64,000 nucleotides of DNA, from assembly GCF_918797505.1 (NCBI RefSeq), contig NC_092797.1, forward strand, positions 18,861,372-18,925,371, read 5' to 3'. Origin of the DNA: Bemisia tabaci (taxonomy: Eukaryota > Arthropoda > Insecta > Hemiptera > Aleyrodidae). This document shows positions 25,372 to 35,995 of the stretch, in pieces (the first letter of the stretch is position 1; each line of letters starts with the position of its first letter). The notes beneath the pieces are model-generated. The model did not search any database. It saw nothing but the letters and a program-made list of their open reading frames with translations, and had not been told where the DNA came from. Made by a program: the position numbers and the translations under genes.

Positions 25372-26043
25372 CTCATCATCACTTTTGGCGTCATCAGCAT
25401 CTCAACGGCAACCCCCGCTGAGACCCCGGCCGCTGCTGCCACCCTCACCGCAGCCCCCGCCCTCCCGGCCATCCCTGACGCCTACCCCACTTACAATTTC
25501 GAATACGCCGTCACCGATGGCGTCACCAGCGACGCCAAAGCTCTCTCGGAGGTCCGCGACGGTGACATGGTGCAGGGCTCCTACAGCGTCGTCGAGGCTG
25601 ACGGGTCCGTCAGGATGGTCGACTGGCACGACACCAACGGCTTCAACGCCGCCGTCTCCAAACACCCCCGCGAGCTACCCTTGACCCCCTCACGGATCGC
25701 CATCCCTCTCGTTCGAGCGGCCGCTCCTGTCATAGCGTCAGAAGCTGTGGTACCTGATAAAGTTCGTGTTCCAAAGGCTGCCACACAACCAGGAGCTGCG
25801 GAATCTGCCCTAACAACCGGCCCATGGCTGCCTTGCACCGACGACTCTCAGATCTATGAAGAAGCTGCACATGAACAGAGACCTGCTCATGCTCAACCCG
25901 AATACCGAGCGATTCAAAATACACCTATCCAAGTTGCTGCTGAGCCCTCTGTTCAACATCTCCGACCGAGGGAGGCCTACTCGTTCGGTCCCGAACTTGA
26001 AGGCTACAACTCGTGTTGCTTTTCCACCGCCGATCTACTTTAG
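25372..26043 (+). CDS. CPR cuticular protein gene 1, exon 2 (diverged RR-2)
   Basis: With exon 1 this frame gives 228 residues. After the signal peptide comes an Ala/Pro-rich linker, then a Rebers-Riddiford chitin-binding domain at about residues 42-105. It has YNFEYAV, then RDGDMVQGSYSVVEADGS, then NGFNAAVSKH. RR-2 domains bind chitin in hard cuticle, and the protein should be secreted into the procuticle. Compared with gene 2 the domain is diverged: [10 protein letters not shown] is KALSEVRDGD, and [11 protein letters not shown] is VDWHDTNGF, so a Tyr has become Trp and two residues are lost. The C-terminal part is not the usual AAPV or Gly/Tyr repeat type. The frame stops at TAG 26041-26043, but a better tail continues in another frame (next entry). 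Role as cuticle protein is well supported; full function is not. Confidence 0.82.
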   Translation, partial: LIITFGVISISTATPAETPAAAATLTAAPALPAIPDAYPTYNFEYAVTDGVTSDAKALSEVRDGDMVQGSYSVVEADGSVRMVDWHDTNGFNAAVSKHPRELPLTPSRIAIPLVRAAAPVIASEAVVPDKVRVPKAATQPGAAESALTTGPWLPCTDDSQIYEEAAHEQRPAHAQPEYRAIQNTPIQVAAEPSVQHLRPREAYSFGPELEGYNSCCFSTADLL

Positions 26044-26125
26044 TGCCTATCCGCATGTCCATCAGCCGACTCCATTTGGTGCGCTCCTCCACGACCCTGT
26101 CCACTTTGCTCCGTACGTCTATTAA
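26014..26125 (+). pseudogene. Out-of-frame C-terminal tail of CPR gene 1
   Basis: One base out of frame with exon 2, the sequence reads VAFPPPIYFSAYPHVHQ and continues through PFGALLHDPVHFAPYVY to TAA at 26123-26125. This Pro/Tyr/His/Val-rich run is typical of cuticle protein C-termini, whereas the in-frame ending (SCCFSTADLL) is not. The likely reason is a single-base indel near 26000-26013, either a real mutation or an assembly error. If it is an error, the intact protein would be about 27 residues longer. The tail assignment is inference from composition. Confidence 0.5.
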
Positions 26126-26130
26126 GCCTA

Positions 26131-26540
26131 CACTGAAAAAAAATCTCGGTGTATTTACCAAGAAAAGGGTAAAATTACCAAGAATTCAGGGTTCTATTTG
26201 ATCCCAGTTTTTTCTTGGTAAAATTACCATTTATGGAATTGGTAATTTTACCGAAAAATCCCGGTAAAATTATCGACTTTCTCGGTAGTTTTACTGATCC
26301 CCGGTAAAAACGCCAATATTTTTTATCGACTGTGGTAAAATTACCGAGATAAAATTGCAAAGTTACTGGGAATTGATTACCAATAAAAGTGGTATTCTTA
26401 CCTGAAAAAACAGTAAAAATACCAGTTTTTAGGTAAGCTTACCAGTCTGTATTGGTAAAATTACCAATAATTGGTAAAAAAGTGAGATGGTAAAGGTACC
26501 AACGGACCTTGGTAAAAACGCCGAGAATTTTTTTTCAGTG
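26131..26540. mobile_element. CACTG-AAAA miniature element, subfamily III, in the CPR gene 1 3' region
   Basis: The 410-bp element has ends CACTGAAAAAAAATCTCGG and CCGAGAATTTTTTTTCAGTG and a TA duplication on both sides (26129-26130 and 26541-26542). The interior has many GGTAA and TTACC motifs in both orientations. It begins 5 bp after TAA 26125, so it lies in the 3' untranslated region of CPR gene 1 if that stop is used. Confidence 0.85.
26382..26387 (+). terminator. Possible polyadenylation signal inside the element
   Basis: This AATAAA is the first one I found downstream of CPR gene 1, and it lies inside the inserted miniature element. If used, the transposon supplies the 3' end of the transcript. 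Low confidence without transcript data. Confidence 0.3.
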
Positions 26541-26542
26541 TA

Positions 26543-27570
26543 CTGAACTTGCAGCCGTTCCCTTTAGACTATCTCATTCTCGATTTTAATGCTGCTCTCC
26601 CATCGAGGCAATTTATTGGCATTTGTTGGTTTGATCAATATCGCTTTGAGAGTAAAAAAAAAAAAAAAAAACCTGTCCTGGCGCAGTTTAATGGAAAAAT
26701 GAAGATCTTATTTCATGCTTATCTTGTTTACCGGGGGGGGGGGGAGGTAATAATTGATATGAATTTCCAAATAATTTTTTGTTGAAAATATGGCGTTGGT
26801 GATCCCGCTTACCAAAGCGTTTTCAGTCAACTTTCTTTAAGAGGAATGAGTGAAAACTGATTTACGACTAAGGTCTGACCAAGAAGAAAACATCATTTTC
26901 TTCTCCAGAATCTTAGGCAGGAAACGATTCACACAACCGAGAGTTCGGAAGCTAACTCCTCAACGAGATATTAGCAAGTAGTTGTAATGCTTCACAAATG
27001 ACGTTTTTCGCATTTTTGCCATTTAACCCATGTTAATTTAAACACCCACAGATTTTACTAAGGAGCTTATTCCAAGACTGCTCTTAGTGTAATTCGTTGC
27101 CCTCGTAAAATCTTGAAGAGAAAACATGTTCCGCAGTGTTTTGACTCACGCCGTGTCTAGTGGCCCATTAGACCATTTTGTAATGAAGTACTATCATTTC
27201 TGGTTCACCCACAAAAGCATGTATCTGCATTAGGCACTAAGGCCACATACGTTTTTTCGGAGATGAGACAGATAGTGGTTCCCTATTGCAAAATGTCCAA
27301 TTCGATACAATCGATCAATTAATGATTTCTAACTTTCGTTGCAAGGCTACTATTTTCTAATCCAGAATTGAATCAGAATAAGAAACGAAAGCGGCGCGGC
27401 GCTTGTTGTCAGCAAAATCATGAAATCACTGCCATGCTATTAATTTTTGTGGTGATCCTCTTTGTTTAAAAATAAATACTTGTTTAATTCCTCAACATAT
27501 ATCTGTTTCCTCCTTACGGGTTAACATACCCTTTGAATGATCTATTAGTGTTTAAAGAGTTCATTGACAT
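26543..27570. other. No gene seen
   Basis: AT-rich intergenic DNA with an A run at about 26655-26672 and a G run near 26731. A degenerate repeat related to 1085 and 44510 spans about 27225-27310. Confidence 0.45.
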
Positions 27571-27723
27571 CATAGTGGCGTGGCATGAATTGCGATATAT
27601 CAATTGTTATGCCATTCAAACCTATGGAAAAGGATCGATAAACAGGGTGTTCGCAGCGAACAGCTTCACTGTAGGTTTAAATGGCATAACAATCGATAAA
27701 TCGCAATTCAGGCCACGCCACTG
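27571..27723. mobile_element. Mini-hAT element, CAGTGGCG family (copy B)
   Basis: The 153-bp element starts CATAGTGGCGTGGCATGAAT and ends GGCCACGCCACTG. It is flanked by ATTGACAT on both sides (27563-27570 and 27724-27731), a perfect 8-bp duplication. The centre holds the palindrome GTTCGCAGCGAAC. The left end has two extra bases compared with the other copies. Confidence 0.88.
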
Positions 27724-28239
27724 ATTGACATAATGACTCGCAAGGTCCTGACGAGTATTAAACTCGATCGTTCGTACCGCATTAAAAAAGTGTCTTGCCT
27801 GAGAAACAAGCATTCTAGTTTTCCAGACAAGACTAAAAGTAGTAATGCATAAATTTAACAAAACACTTATTGTTTGTACCCGAAAAGCCGAATTTTTCAT
27901 GTTTTTCCCACTTAATATCATCTTTAATCAGAATAATAAAAAAAGAAATTCACTTAGTCATCACTCTTCAATATAAATCATCTTTTACCTGAATTTATTT
28001 CAAAGGTGATTCGATGTACTCTCCGCACAAACAATCAACACCAAATACCAAAGAGCTACAACGAAACAAAAAAAAAAAATCCCTTGACTGAAACAATTTT
28101 TTTCCTCCACATTCTCTCGTGATGACAAAAGTTCAATAAAAAAGTCTCCATCACTTCATTGTACGATATTCCAAACTTTCCTCATCGAAATTACTTGAAT
28201 GGTACTAATTACTCGTTTCATCAGTGCTGCCGTGTTGCT

Positions 28240-28278
<39 letters not shown>

Positions 28279-29097
28279 CAGGAGGGCAATCCTCCGACTC
28301 AAGTAGATTTTATAAAATAAACTATGGACGCATCAAAATTAATGTATTCATTTTTCCCCTTGTATTCCTGCACAGGTTCACCAGACTTACTATCATTTAT
28401 TTGCCGGGCCAATAGAAATACTGAACAAAAGAGAACTGACCATATTAACGCACGGAAAGTACCTCAAATGATCAAATTAAACATTTTTTAAAGAGAACAC
28501 AAAATAATACTCTTCTATTTTTGTCACTGATTTTTAATTACTAACTGGAAAAAGCCTTGCAAAGCTACGAATATTACATTGTAGCAGAAAATACGAATGA
28601 TTGATGAATGACGGAGCATAAGTGCACAATTTTGACCGTTTTTCGAAACAAGTAAAGATATATAACATAGTGGAAGAGGGGAGGAGGACAGAGGATTATC
28701 ATACCGACACGGTTTAACAGACTTGAGTAGAATGCGAAAAACGAATGAAACGCTTTATGGATACTTAACGATGATTCAAATATTTTAATTACATATTATA
28801 ATCACTTATATTTTCAACCAGTTTGTCTTATTCTCCGACCAGACACACGGATCCGTAAATCAAACGATTATTCAGAACATTTTTCTTTTACCGGATTTTA
28901 GGGTTTCCCCTTCATTTTCATTACTTTACCTATTACACTTTGATCGGGTTCTAGATTGGGACCCTATATATGCCTACAGATAGGTGTCGCAGAGAGTGCC
29001 CGCCTAAAGAGTGTACTGATGGCAAAACTGTTCAGGAGGTGCCTAATTTAATCATAAACTGGGCAAAGAAAGAGAAAATTAAGAGGAAAAGCCTATC
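27724..29097. other. No gene seen
   Basis: AT-rich intergenic DNA with a T7/A30 homopolymer junction at 28241-28277. No coding region is recognised. Confidence 0.45.
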
Positions 29098-29302
29098 CAC
29101 TGAAAGAAAGTTACGTGCTATATAGACATACCGTCCGTTCCGGGCTCAAAGGCCCAAAGTGCCGGGTACAGCATGGAGCTTCGATTGCTCCGGGTGCTTC
29201 GCCCGGAAGTTTCGGCCTCCGAGCCCGGAACGCGGACGGGCGGACGGTATGTCTATATAGCCCGTAAGTACAGCTTCCATGCCCGAAGTTTCTTTTTCAG
29301 TA
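29098..29302. mobile_element. CACTG-AAAA foldback element with GC-rich hairpin
   Basis: The outer ends are CACTGAAAGAAAG and TTTCTTTTTCAGTA. Inside is a long inverted repeat: GCTATATAGACATACCGTCC and TTCCGGGCTC on the left, mirrored by GAGCCCGGAA and CGGACGGTATGTCTATATAG on the right. The GC-rich core contrasts with the surroundings. No clear target duplication was found. Confidence 0.65.
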
Positions 29303-29398
29303 TAGTTAAAATGTTCCGTCACCTTGTACTTTGGAAGCGTGCAACGCATTCGAAAGAGTACAGCGCAAGAGGATTGGCACATTGCTATATGTACAGAC

Positions 29399-30356
29399 CA
29401 GGGTCGAATTAAGGGGGTGGTCACATGGGCCGCGGCCCATGGTGGCAAATCTAGGAGGCGGAAAATTTTGCAATTTTTTTAAATGTATATAGGTATAAAA
29501 AAAATCGGATTCAGAAAAAAAAATTACAAACAAAATTTCTCATATCCTGAGAGTATATTAATTTCTAATTTTGTCGTCTTTTGGTGATACAAGAGACAGC
29601 ACCTTTAATTAATCAACTTAAGAGAGAGACCAAACACGCACTTTGGCCAGGAACGGCGCGACTGAGAGAGGAATGATGACGAGGACTTGAGATGAAAAGG
29701 AAAAGCCCTCGGCGCAGCGGTCGGCATGTAACACATATTAGCGCCTTCATTCCTACAAGACTGCACGAATATTTCACGCATTGCATCAAACTTAGTGCGG
29801 TCACTGCGGTCAGTGTGAAACGGATAGCGCCTACAAGACTGCGTGAATACTTCACGCATTGCGCCAAACACAGTGCGGTCAGCGTGAAGCGCATAGCGCC
29901 TACAAGACTGCGTGAATACTTCACGCATTGCGTCAAACACAGTGCGCTCAGCAGCGGTCGTCGGCATGAAACTTATAGCGCCTACAAAACTGTCGGAATA
30001 CTTCACGCATTGCTTCGTGCGGTCTGCGCGGCGCGGCGGCGGAAGTTAAAATCATTAAACCACATTTATGTTTGTTCCTTCATAATGTTTTCGTTCATCT
30101 CTTATGAATGGAAGGCCTTGTCCATTAGAGATAGGTTTACGAAACTTGACTTGCGCGCAAAGTTCCGTGACCTTTTACTAGTAGTGTTGACAGGGCTTTC
30201 CCAAACAATGTGTTCAACACGAGTCAACGCGTCTTATGCACCCCTCCCCCGCTGGCACGTTCACTTGATGGTTTTTATTGATGTTTCAAAACTAATGAGA
30301 AGGGGGCGGAAAAATACAGGCGGCCCATGGGCAGCAAGGAGGTAAATCTGGCCCTG
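29399..30356 (+). mobile_element. hAT-type non-autonomous element, copy 2
   Basis: The 958-bp element starts CAGGGTCGAATTAAGGGG and ends AATCTGGCCCTG. It is flanked by GTACAGAC on both sides (29391-29398 and 30357-30364), a perfect 8-bp duplication. Four internal units (about 29740-30035) read GCGCCTACAAGACTGCGTGA, then ATACTTCACGCATTGCG, and so on; GCGTGAA-TAC-TTCACGC is a perfect small palindrome in each full unit. The open frame across the array (29692-30345) is repeat-derived. Confidence 0.93.
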
Positions 30357-31145
30357 GTACAGACAAAAAATCTCGCAAACGAATGAAACATCTCCTTCTT
30401 ACGATTGATTTTAATCGTTTAAAAGCATTTGTTTGTGTATCGTTTGTTTAATTTGTTTTGCTCAATGAAGAGAAAACAATCGGTTGAAAAAAATTAAATT
30501 ACACGAGGTATTGATAAGAATTTTTTAAACATTTTCGTTTATTTAGCTTAGATTTTCTAAAAGCCTGCTGTGGAAAAATATAATTGCCGGTGACTAAGAA
30601 AAAAAAGCTTCGTGTTAAAAAAAAATAAAAAGAAAAAAAGGAAAGAAAAAAATAGCGTGACATGGACCGCGGAAATTAGGGCTTTCTGGAAGGATTTTAA
30701 GATGCTCAACGGGGTAGTCATGCAATTTTTCCTACGAAAAAACTCACTTGGATATGTTTTTGCTCAGGCTTCTTTATCATGAAATAATACGTACTGAGAA
30801 GAACTCGTGCCCTCCGTTAGTAAGTCTAGTCTAAATGTTCTGGATGTGAATATTATTTAATTGGCTCGTTTAACAGAGTCCATCATGAGAGTTTGACAGA
30901 GATAATCTAATACTTTTACCAAAAAAGTTAGCTCCAAAATGTCGAAGTCAACTTCACATACTTACACCACCAACATATTTGTTAGGACGCAATATGTATT
31001 TCAACTTTTTAAGTTTAGTTATTCTCTTCAAACTTCATTGCACATAGATGCTGTTGACCCTTTTGAGTATACTGAGGTTAAAATCCTTTGTATACTATTT
31101 TAGAACTGCCTTGGAAAATGTATATCAACACTTTATCCTATACTA
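30357..31145. other. No gene seen
   Basis: AT-rich, with an A-rich patch at about 30598-30652. Nothing is recognised. Confidence 0.5.
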
Positions 31146-31363
31146 CACTGGAAAAAAAACACATTGGATCTACAGTCCAGACTCTTAAAAACATCGACAA
31201 GAAATTCAATCGGATTTAAGCCTAAATCAAGAACCCAGCCTCTTAATTTGAGCGGATTTCCTTTTGATTTAAGCTTAAATCTGATTGAATCAACAGTATC
31301 TTTTCTTGTCAATGTTTTCAAAAGTCTGGACTCTAGATCCAATGTGTTTTTTTTTTTCCAGTG
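31146..31363. mobile_element. CACTG-AAAA foldback element, subfamily II
   Basis: The 218-bp palindrome starts CACTGGAAAAAAAACACATT and ends AATGTG, a T run, then CCAGTG. TA lies on both sides. The inner arms TCCAGACTCTTAAAAACAT and ATGTTTTCAAAAGTCTGGA pair. It is related to 55937-56236. Confidence 0.85.
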
Positions 31364-31648
31364 TATACCTATACTACTATATTAATATATTCCTCTTCTG
31401 AAGGGAATAAAATATTGTATAAATGTGCTATTAACGATACATTTGGGCTGTCCGTAAAACTCAGAAATGACTATTCAATTTCTTATTTTACTCATTACTC
31501 ACTAGTTTTCCTCGAAAGAAACAGGTAGTGAGTGGTACCGGTTTGTATATTGGATTTTTAAAAGCTAGAAAAGAAGCTGGAGAGGGGAGCCGAATTTTTC
31601 TGACACGAATCTATGTTTTTAATTAATGGGAACTAAACGACTTCAGAT

Positions 31649-31749
31649 TATATAAATTTTACTATTTGATATCAGTCCAAGACGGAGCTGAAGTAGTGAG
31701 GTTGCTTCTATCCTGAATCCCGACGAAAAGCTGACAACTGCATTTAGGT
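31649..31749 (+). promoter_or_regulatory. Candidate promoter and non-coding first exon
   Basis: TATATAAA (31649-31656) is followed at 31672-31676 by the arthropod initiator TCAGT. About 72 nt further on comes a strong donor, ACTGCATTTAG then GTAAGTAA (GT at 31748). There is no ATG between, so it would be a non-coding leader exon. The TATA-to-start spacing (25 nt) is shorter than the usual 30-31. It could be an upstream alternative promoter for CPR gene 2 or belong to an unseen gene. Confidence 0.25.
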
Positions 31750-32940
31750 AAGTAACATTTAAATTTATAAAAAATTTCACAAGTCTCAGATTTAGGAGTG
31801 TGAATACCTCCGATATCAATTTTAAAGTAAATATCTTATTTCTTGAATTTACAGAGGAAAGTTTGATCGCTGTATTTTTTGTATGGAATTAACAGAAGTT
31901 TTCGTGTTAATATTACTCAAAATATTTTGGATTTTCCCTAAAAGAAAAGTTAAGCTAGAGAAATATTGACGCATCAAGCATCATATTCTTGACTTATGCT
32001 GAATAAATTTTTCACTGATCTCCCCTGTAGTTATTGTTCCCACGTATAATCCACTGTGACACGTTTTTAGGGTAATTGTTATTGTGTTTTTATGAAAAAT
32101 AAATTCTTACGGATTGTGGGATTGCCCGAAATGCACACGAGAAAATAAACTTCTATTAACAATGCAAGTACTGCAGGTTTGCTTTTTACTTCTTCATTTA
32201 AATATTAACATTTATTATTTCTATATAATATTATGTGTAAAAATAAGATTTTAAAAGTGCACGTCTGAATGACAGTCACGAATCGAATACAAAAGCAACT
32301 ACTTCTGTTCATGTTTTTTGCAAGGGAAATTGTGGATCAACTTCAGTGTTGCTCTTTGAAAAATGATTAAATGCCCTCTCCGTAATCGACGCACGCAAGC
32401 AATTAAAACAATTATATACCCTCAAAAATCCTGCAGATTATCAAACAATTATTGTTCACAATTTTCTGAGATACCAGATATTGCTCATGATCTCATACTG
32501 GAAGTGTGTTTGAACTTGTTTTTACGAGAGGTTAATATTTTAATTGCCTTTAGATGTATCTTCCAGCGTTTAAATCGGTTTTTTTCTTATTTTTTGCACC
32601 CGCGCATAGCATAACTTTTCCTTATTCCACTGTCACCTAATCTGTCAACGAGGATGATTATCTAAGATTCATACCGCAACTTGATGCGCGATTATGAGAT
32701 GCATTGAATTCCTAAGTTCAAGTCGTCCTACTCCCCGGGTAGCCTTGATTTAAAAATTTGAGAAAAAGAGGAAAGATGAAGCCTTTTCCCTTTTTTTCTC
32801 TCTCTATTCCGGTCTACCATTGATTATTCATTTAATCATTCACGGCCACTTTATGTAGTTCAAATTGTTTCCACGAAATACCAGCAGCTCTTCGTCATTA
32901 CCTCAGAGAGAGAGAAAAAAAAAATTGCTCATCCATCCAC
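31750..32940. other. Upstream region of CPR gene 2
   Basis: No gene is supported. The last few hundred bases before 32941 should contain the proximal control region of CPR gene 2, but I recognised no specific site. ATGCAAGTACTGCAG followed by GTTTGC at about 32161 resembles a small first exon but lacks a promoter. Confidence 0.35.
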
Positions 32941-32948
32941 TATATAAG
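32941..32948 (+). promoter_or_regulatory. TATA box of CPR gene 2
   Basis: TATATAAG. The sequence TCACA, 31 bp downstream (A at 32972), sits at the standard start distance and gives a 64-nt 5' leader. TCAGT at 32995-32999 matches the initiator consensus better but is too far from the TATA box. Confidence 0.7.
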
Positions 32949-33035
32949 CGCTGAAGTTTCGGTGAAAAATCACAATCGTTTTCTGTGACTTGTTTCAGTA
33001 AGGATACATCCAGCAGCTACTCACAGCACACAGAC

Positions 33036-33050
33036 ATGGCTTTCATCAAG
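33036..33050 (+). CDS. CPR cuticular protein gene 2, exon 1
   Basis: Five codons, MAFIK, then donor GTAAGACC at 33051. The ATG context is ACAGACATGG, with purines close upstream and G at +4. It joins in phase 0 to 34265, giving signal peptide [19 protein letters not shown]. The same layout and the same first three residues as CPR gene 1 support a tandem paralogous pair. Confidence 0.88.
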
Positions 33051-34264
33051 GTAAGACCTGCCAGTTTCCTAACCTCAAAGTCTGATCTCTTTTTACATCA
33101 CGGCTTTTTCCAATTGAAGCCTCCTTTGTAGAAATTTAGCACAAATTATAATCGAGAGTACCCTATATCGAAAATTTTCGTCGATAAAGAATTATATATA
33201 CTGAGATTTATGAAACAGCAAGTTTTTTTTTTCTATCGGAGCTTGATTATATTAATCCCTACACAAAATTATTGAGTGGCATTTGATAAAAGTAAAGCTT
33301 TTAGTTTCTGTTATAGATCCCGAAAAATCAGTTGCTCTGTTAAGAGGTCCCCCCACACAATTTGTCAAAAATTCTCTCTACATTTTTAAGCATCTTAACC
33401 ATCTTTAATATTACAACATTTTTATGAGATGTCCAGGGGATCTTTTTCAGTTCAGTGTAGAGAACCTATTTTTCTCTTAAATGTAGCACCTCGCTGTTTT
33501 ATGCGTAATGAATATATATAGTTTGTTGAGGCGCAAATATTTCTGAATAACTCACAAGAGATATCCCAGAGACTGTTGTAAGTGCACAAAGTTGAATTGC
33601 TAGAGTGCTCCAAACAATTTGACCCGAATAATAGGGAAGGCACATATATAAATACTCAGGAATCACACACTCTTCTTCTGAAAATTTTCAATATGGTAGT
33701 CCTGTTAATTTCCATTTTGCGAGAAATATGAAATTTGATTTTTGGCAAAAGTAACCAAGCAAAGTTCATATTTTCCTCCACGATACAGTAAAAATAAAAT
33801 ACATGCATAAACAATGGTATTTTTAAGACAGACCACACAAACAATTCACGACGTTTTTGAGCCGTTTTTTGAGCGAAAAAAATGAAAAAATTTATAAAAA
33901 AAAATTCAGACAATCTGATCCAATTTTGCTGCTTGTTGCGTGATAAGAACTAAAATTGCGTTGCTTTTCAATCTTGATCCCTCCTTTTGGGGGTTTTTGA
34001 GCTAAAACGAGCCTGCGACGGCTTGAAACGTCATAATTGTTTAGTGTTTCTTTTGATTGACATTTTAGCCTTTGTTTACCAATGATTTAAAAGTTCCAAT
34101 GTATATTTTACCAGTCTGATAAAATGCTCAAAAGTTTTTAAAAACTAACAAACAGATATATTATTGGGAAAGTTTTCTCTACGATTATTGGTGCTATCAT
34201 TTACCTAAGGGTATCTTTAGTTAGCTTTAATCCCCCACTAATCCGCCCCCTAATTCTTTTCCAG
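33051..34264 (+). other. Intron of CPR gene 2
   Basis: A 1.2-kb phase-0 intron ending CCTAATTCTTTTCCAG. It is AT-rich, with no recognised element or nested gene. Confidence 0.85.
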
Positions 34265-34825
34265 TGCACCGTCCTCTTGGCCTTAGTCGCCGTCGCCTCC
34301 GCCGGATTAGCCCCCGCCGCCTACGCACCCGCCGCCTACGCCGCTGCCCCCGCCTACCCCGACGCCCACCCCGCCTACCAGTTCGGCTACTCCGTCAGCG
34401 ACCCCCTCACCGGTGACTCCAAATCCCAGCACGAGACCAGAGACGGTGATGTCGTCCAAGGCTCCTACAGCCTCGTCGAAGCTGACGGCTCCATCAGAAA
34501 GGTCGACTACACCGCCGATGGCGTCAACGGTTTCAACGCTGTTGTCTCCAAGCACGCCGCCGGTCCCGCCCCCGCCCCCGTAGCCGTAGCACCCGCACCT
34601 GCCGTAGCAGCCGTTAGGGCACCAGTCGCCGTTGCCCACCCTGTCGCTTCTTACGCCGCCCCAGTCGCCTCTTACGCCGCCCCTGTTGCCTCCTACGCCG
34701 CCCGCCCCTACTACGGTGGCTACCGCGGATACGCCGGTTACGCCGGTTACGGATACGGTGCCTACCCCTACGCCGCCTACCACGGCGCCGCTTACGGCCA
34801 TGCTGGATACCCTTACTACGGTTGA
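34265..34825 (+). CDS. CPR cuticular protein gene 2, exon 2 (RR-2)
   Basis: With exon 1 this encodes 191 residues. The order is: signal peptide (about 1-19, cleavage near VASAG/LAP), Ala/Pro/Tyr-rich segment, a textbook RR-2 chitin-binding domain at about residues 44-102, then a low-complexity C-terminus. The domain reads [39 protein letters not shown], and [20 protein letters not shown]-2 proteins bind chitin fibres in hard cuticle. The tail has three repeats of VASYAAP type and a Gly/Tyr-rich end ([19 protein letters not shown]) likely to support elasticity or cross-linking. Codons are strongly C-ending, unlike the AT-rich flanks. Stop TGA 34823-34825. The frame is intact and all key domain residues are present, so it is very probably functional. 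Confidence 0.95.
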   Translation, partial: CTVLLALVAVASAGLAPAAYAPAAYAAAPAYPDAHPAYQFGYSVSDPLTGDSKSQHETRDGDVVQGSYSLVEADGSIRKVDYTADGVNGFNAVVSKHAAGPAPAPVAVAPAPAVAAVRAPVAVAHPVASYAAPVASYAAPVASYAARPYYGGYRGYAGYAGYGYGAYPYAAYHGAAYGHAGYPYYG

Positions 34826-35018
34826 GCGGGAAGGACGCCGCCTTCTGATACCTCATCTTCAAGTTACCGACGATTGCGCAGATCAATTGATTGATTAAAT
34901 CACAGGAATTTAATTAGTTGAATTGATTGCTGATAACATCGAGAAGCCATAATCTGTCATGTAAGTTCATATATTGTAAATATTTGTGTAATTTGTACAA
35001 AAATATGCTCAAGACTGG
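34826..35018 (+). other. 3' untranslated region of CPR gene 2
   Basis: The sequence between the stop codon and the polyadenylation signal is AT-rich, with no element inserted. It contains TTGTAAATA and TGTACAAAAATA motifs of the kind found in short-lived messages, but this is not specific. Confidence 0.6.
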
Positions 35019-35024
35019 AATAAA
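35019..35024 (+). terminator. Polyadenylation signal of CPR gene 2
   Basis: AATAAA lies 194 bp after the stop codon and is followed about 20-30 bp later by a T/GT-rich stretch (TTATTTCTTGTGTTCTTTC), as expected for a cleavage site. Confidence 0.8.
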
Positions 35025-35995
35025 CAACGTAAATATGAACTTATTTCTTGTGTTCTTTCTTACATGATGAATATAAGGGTTGAATAATTAAAGAAAGAGA
35101 AAAAGTTAGACTCCGTTGCAGCAAATCTAGCCACAGATTTCAGAAATTGAGAACAGTAATTATTTTCAATTCTGTTCTCAAGGCTTAGTGCAATCCATTT
35201 TTTTTTGTTTTTGTTTTTTTTGGTTTATCATAAACGGTCAGAAAGATACAATTAAGCACTCTCCTTTATTTGTCTAAAACACATGTCAGAGTCAACTATA
35301 TTTTGGGTTTGGAAATTGGAGGGTAACTTCTCTCAGAAAAATGGTTATAACAATCACATTTCTTGGTTGGCGCTGAACTCAGCTGGAAAATTGGTTAAAT
35401 GTATCAAACTTCCCTCGATGCAATAACTGTTGATGAATAGAATACCAAATTCCTGGAGTCATAGCTTTTCAAATGCTGCACTGAGATACTATACTGAAGC
35501 TGTATGCCGCACCGTAATTTAAAACTAAACTCACTTTTACAAAAACTCGCCTTGTTCGTAACTTTCTGTAAGTCCAAGAGACACTTAATAAATTTGCAGA
35601 GATTGAAAATGAAAAAATTTACGTGATGAAGCACTGGAAATCAAACGCATTGCGGTAAAATTTGCGTTTGTAATTCCATTCATAAGTCAAAACAAATTAT
35701 CTGTTTTTACTTATTCTACGTGCATTTGTAGGAGTTTTAATGCCACCATTGCCACCCTCCTCATTCCAATGAAAATAATCCTTGTCCTAAAGCACAGATT
35801 CGCTCGGAAGTTTTAAGTACATTTGAATAAAGCCTTGGTAAGTTTTTTCCATGCAAAACCGTATGTAGCATTCCAAGTTTCGAAAATCAACACTTCCAGA
35901 TTACTCTGTAACAAGTATAGACGGCAAGAATTAGTTCATCAGATCATTTTCTTTTGATTCCCCCTTTCTTTTTTTTTATGTGTAATTAGACGCAT
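35025..35995. other. No gene seen
   Basis: AT-rich intergenic DNA after CPR gene 2; nothing recognised. Confidence 0.5.

Noticed and set aside
29692..30345. 217-codon open frame with repeated REYFTHC motifs
   Set aside because: It lies inside hAT copy 2 and comes from tandem units whose length keeps the frame open; the other copies have it broken or partial.
32161..32175. ATGCAAGTACTGCAG followed by GTTTGC, resembling a tiny CPR first exon
   Set aside because: No TATA box at the right distance, a poor donor, and no matching RR exon before CPR gene 2, which has its own first exon.
34307..34801. 164-codon Gly/Val-rich open frame on the - strand, opposite CPR gene 2
   Set aside because: It mirrors the C-ending Ala/Pro/Tyr codons of the real gene; a shadow frame.
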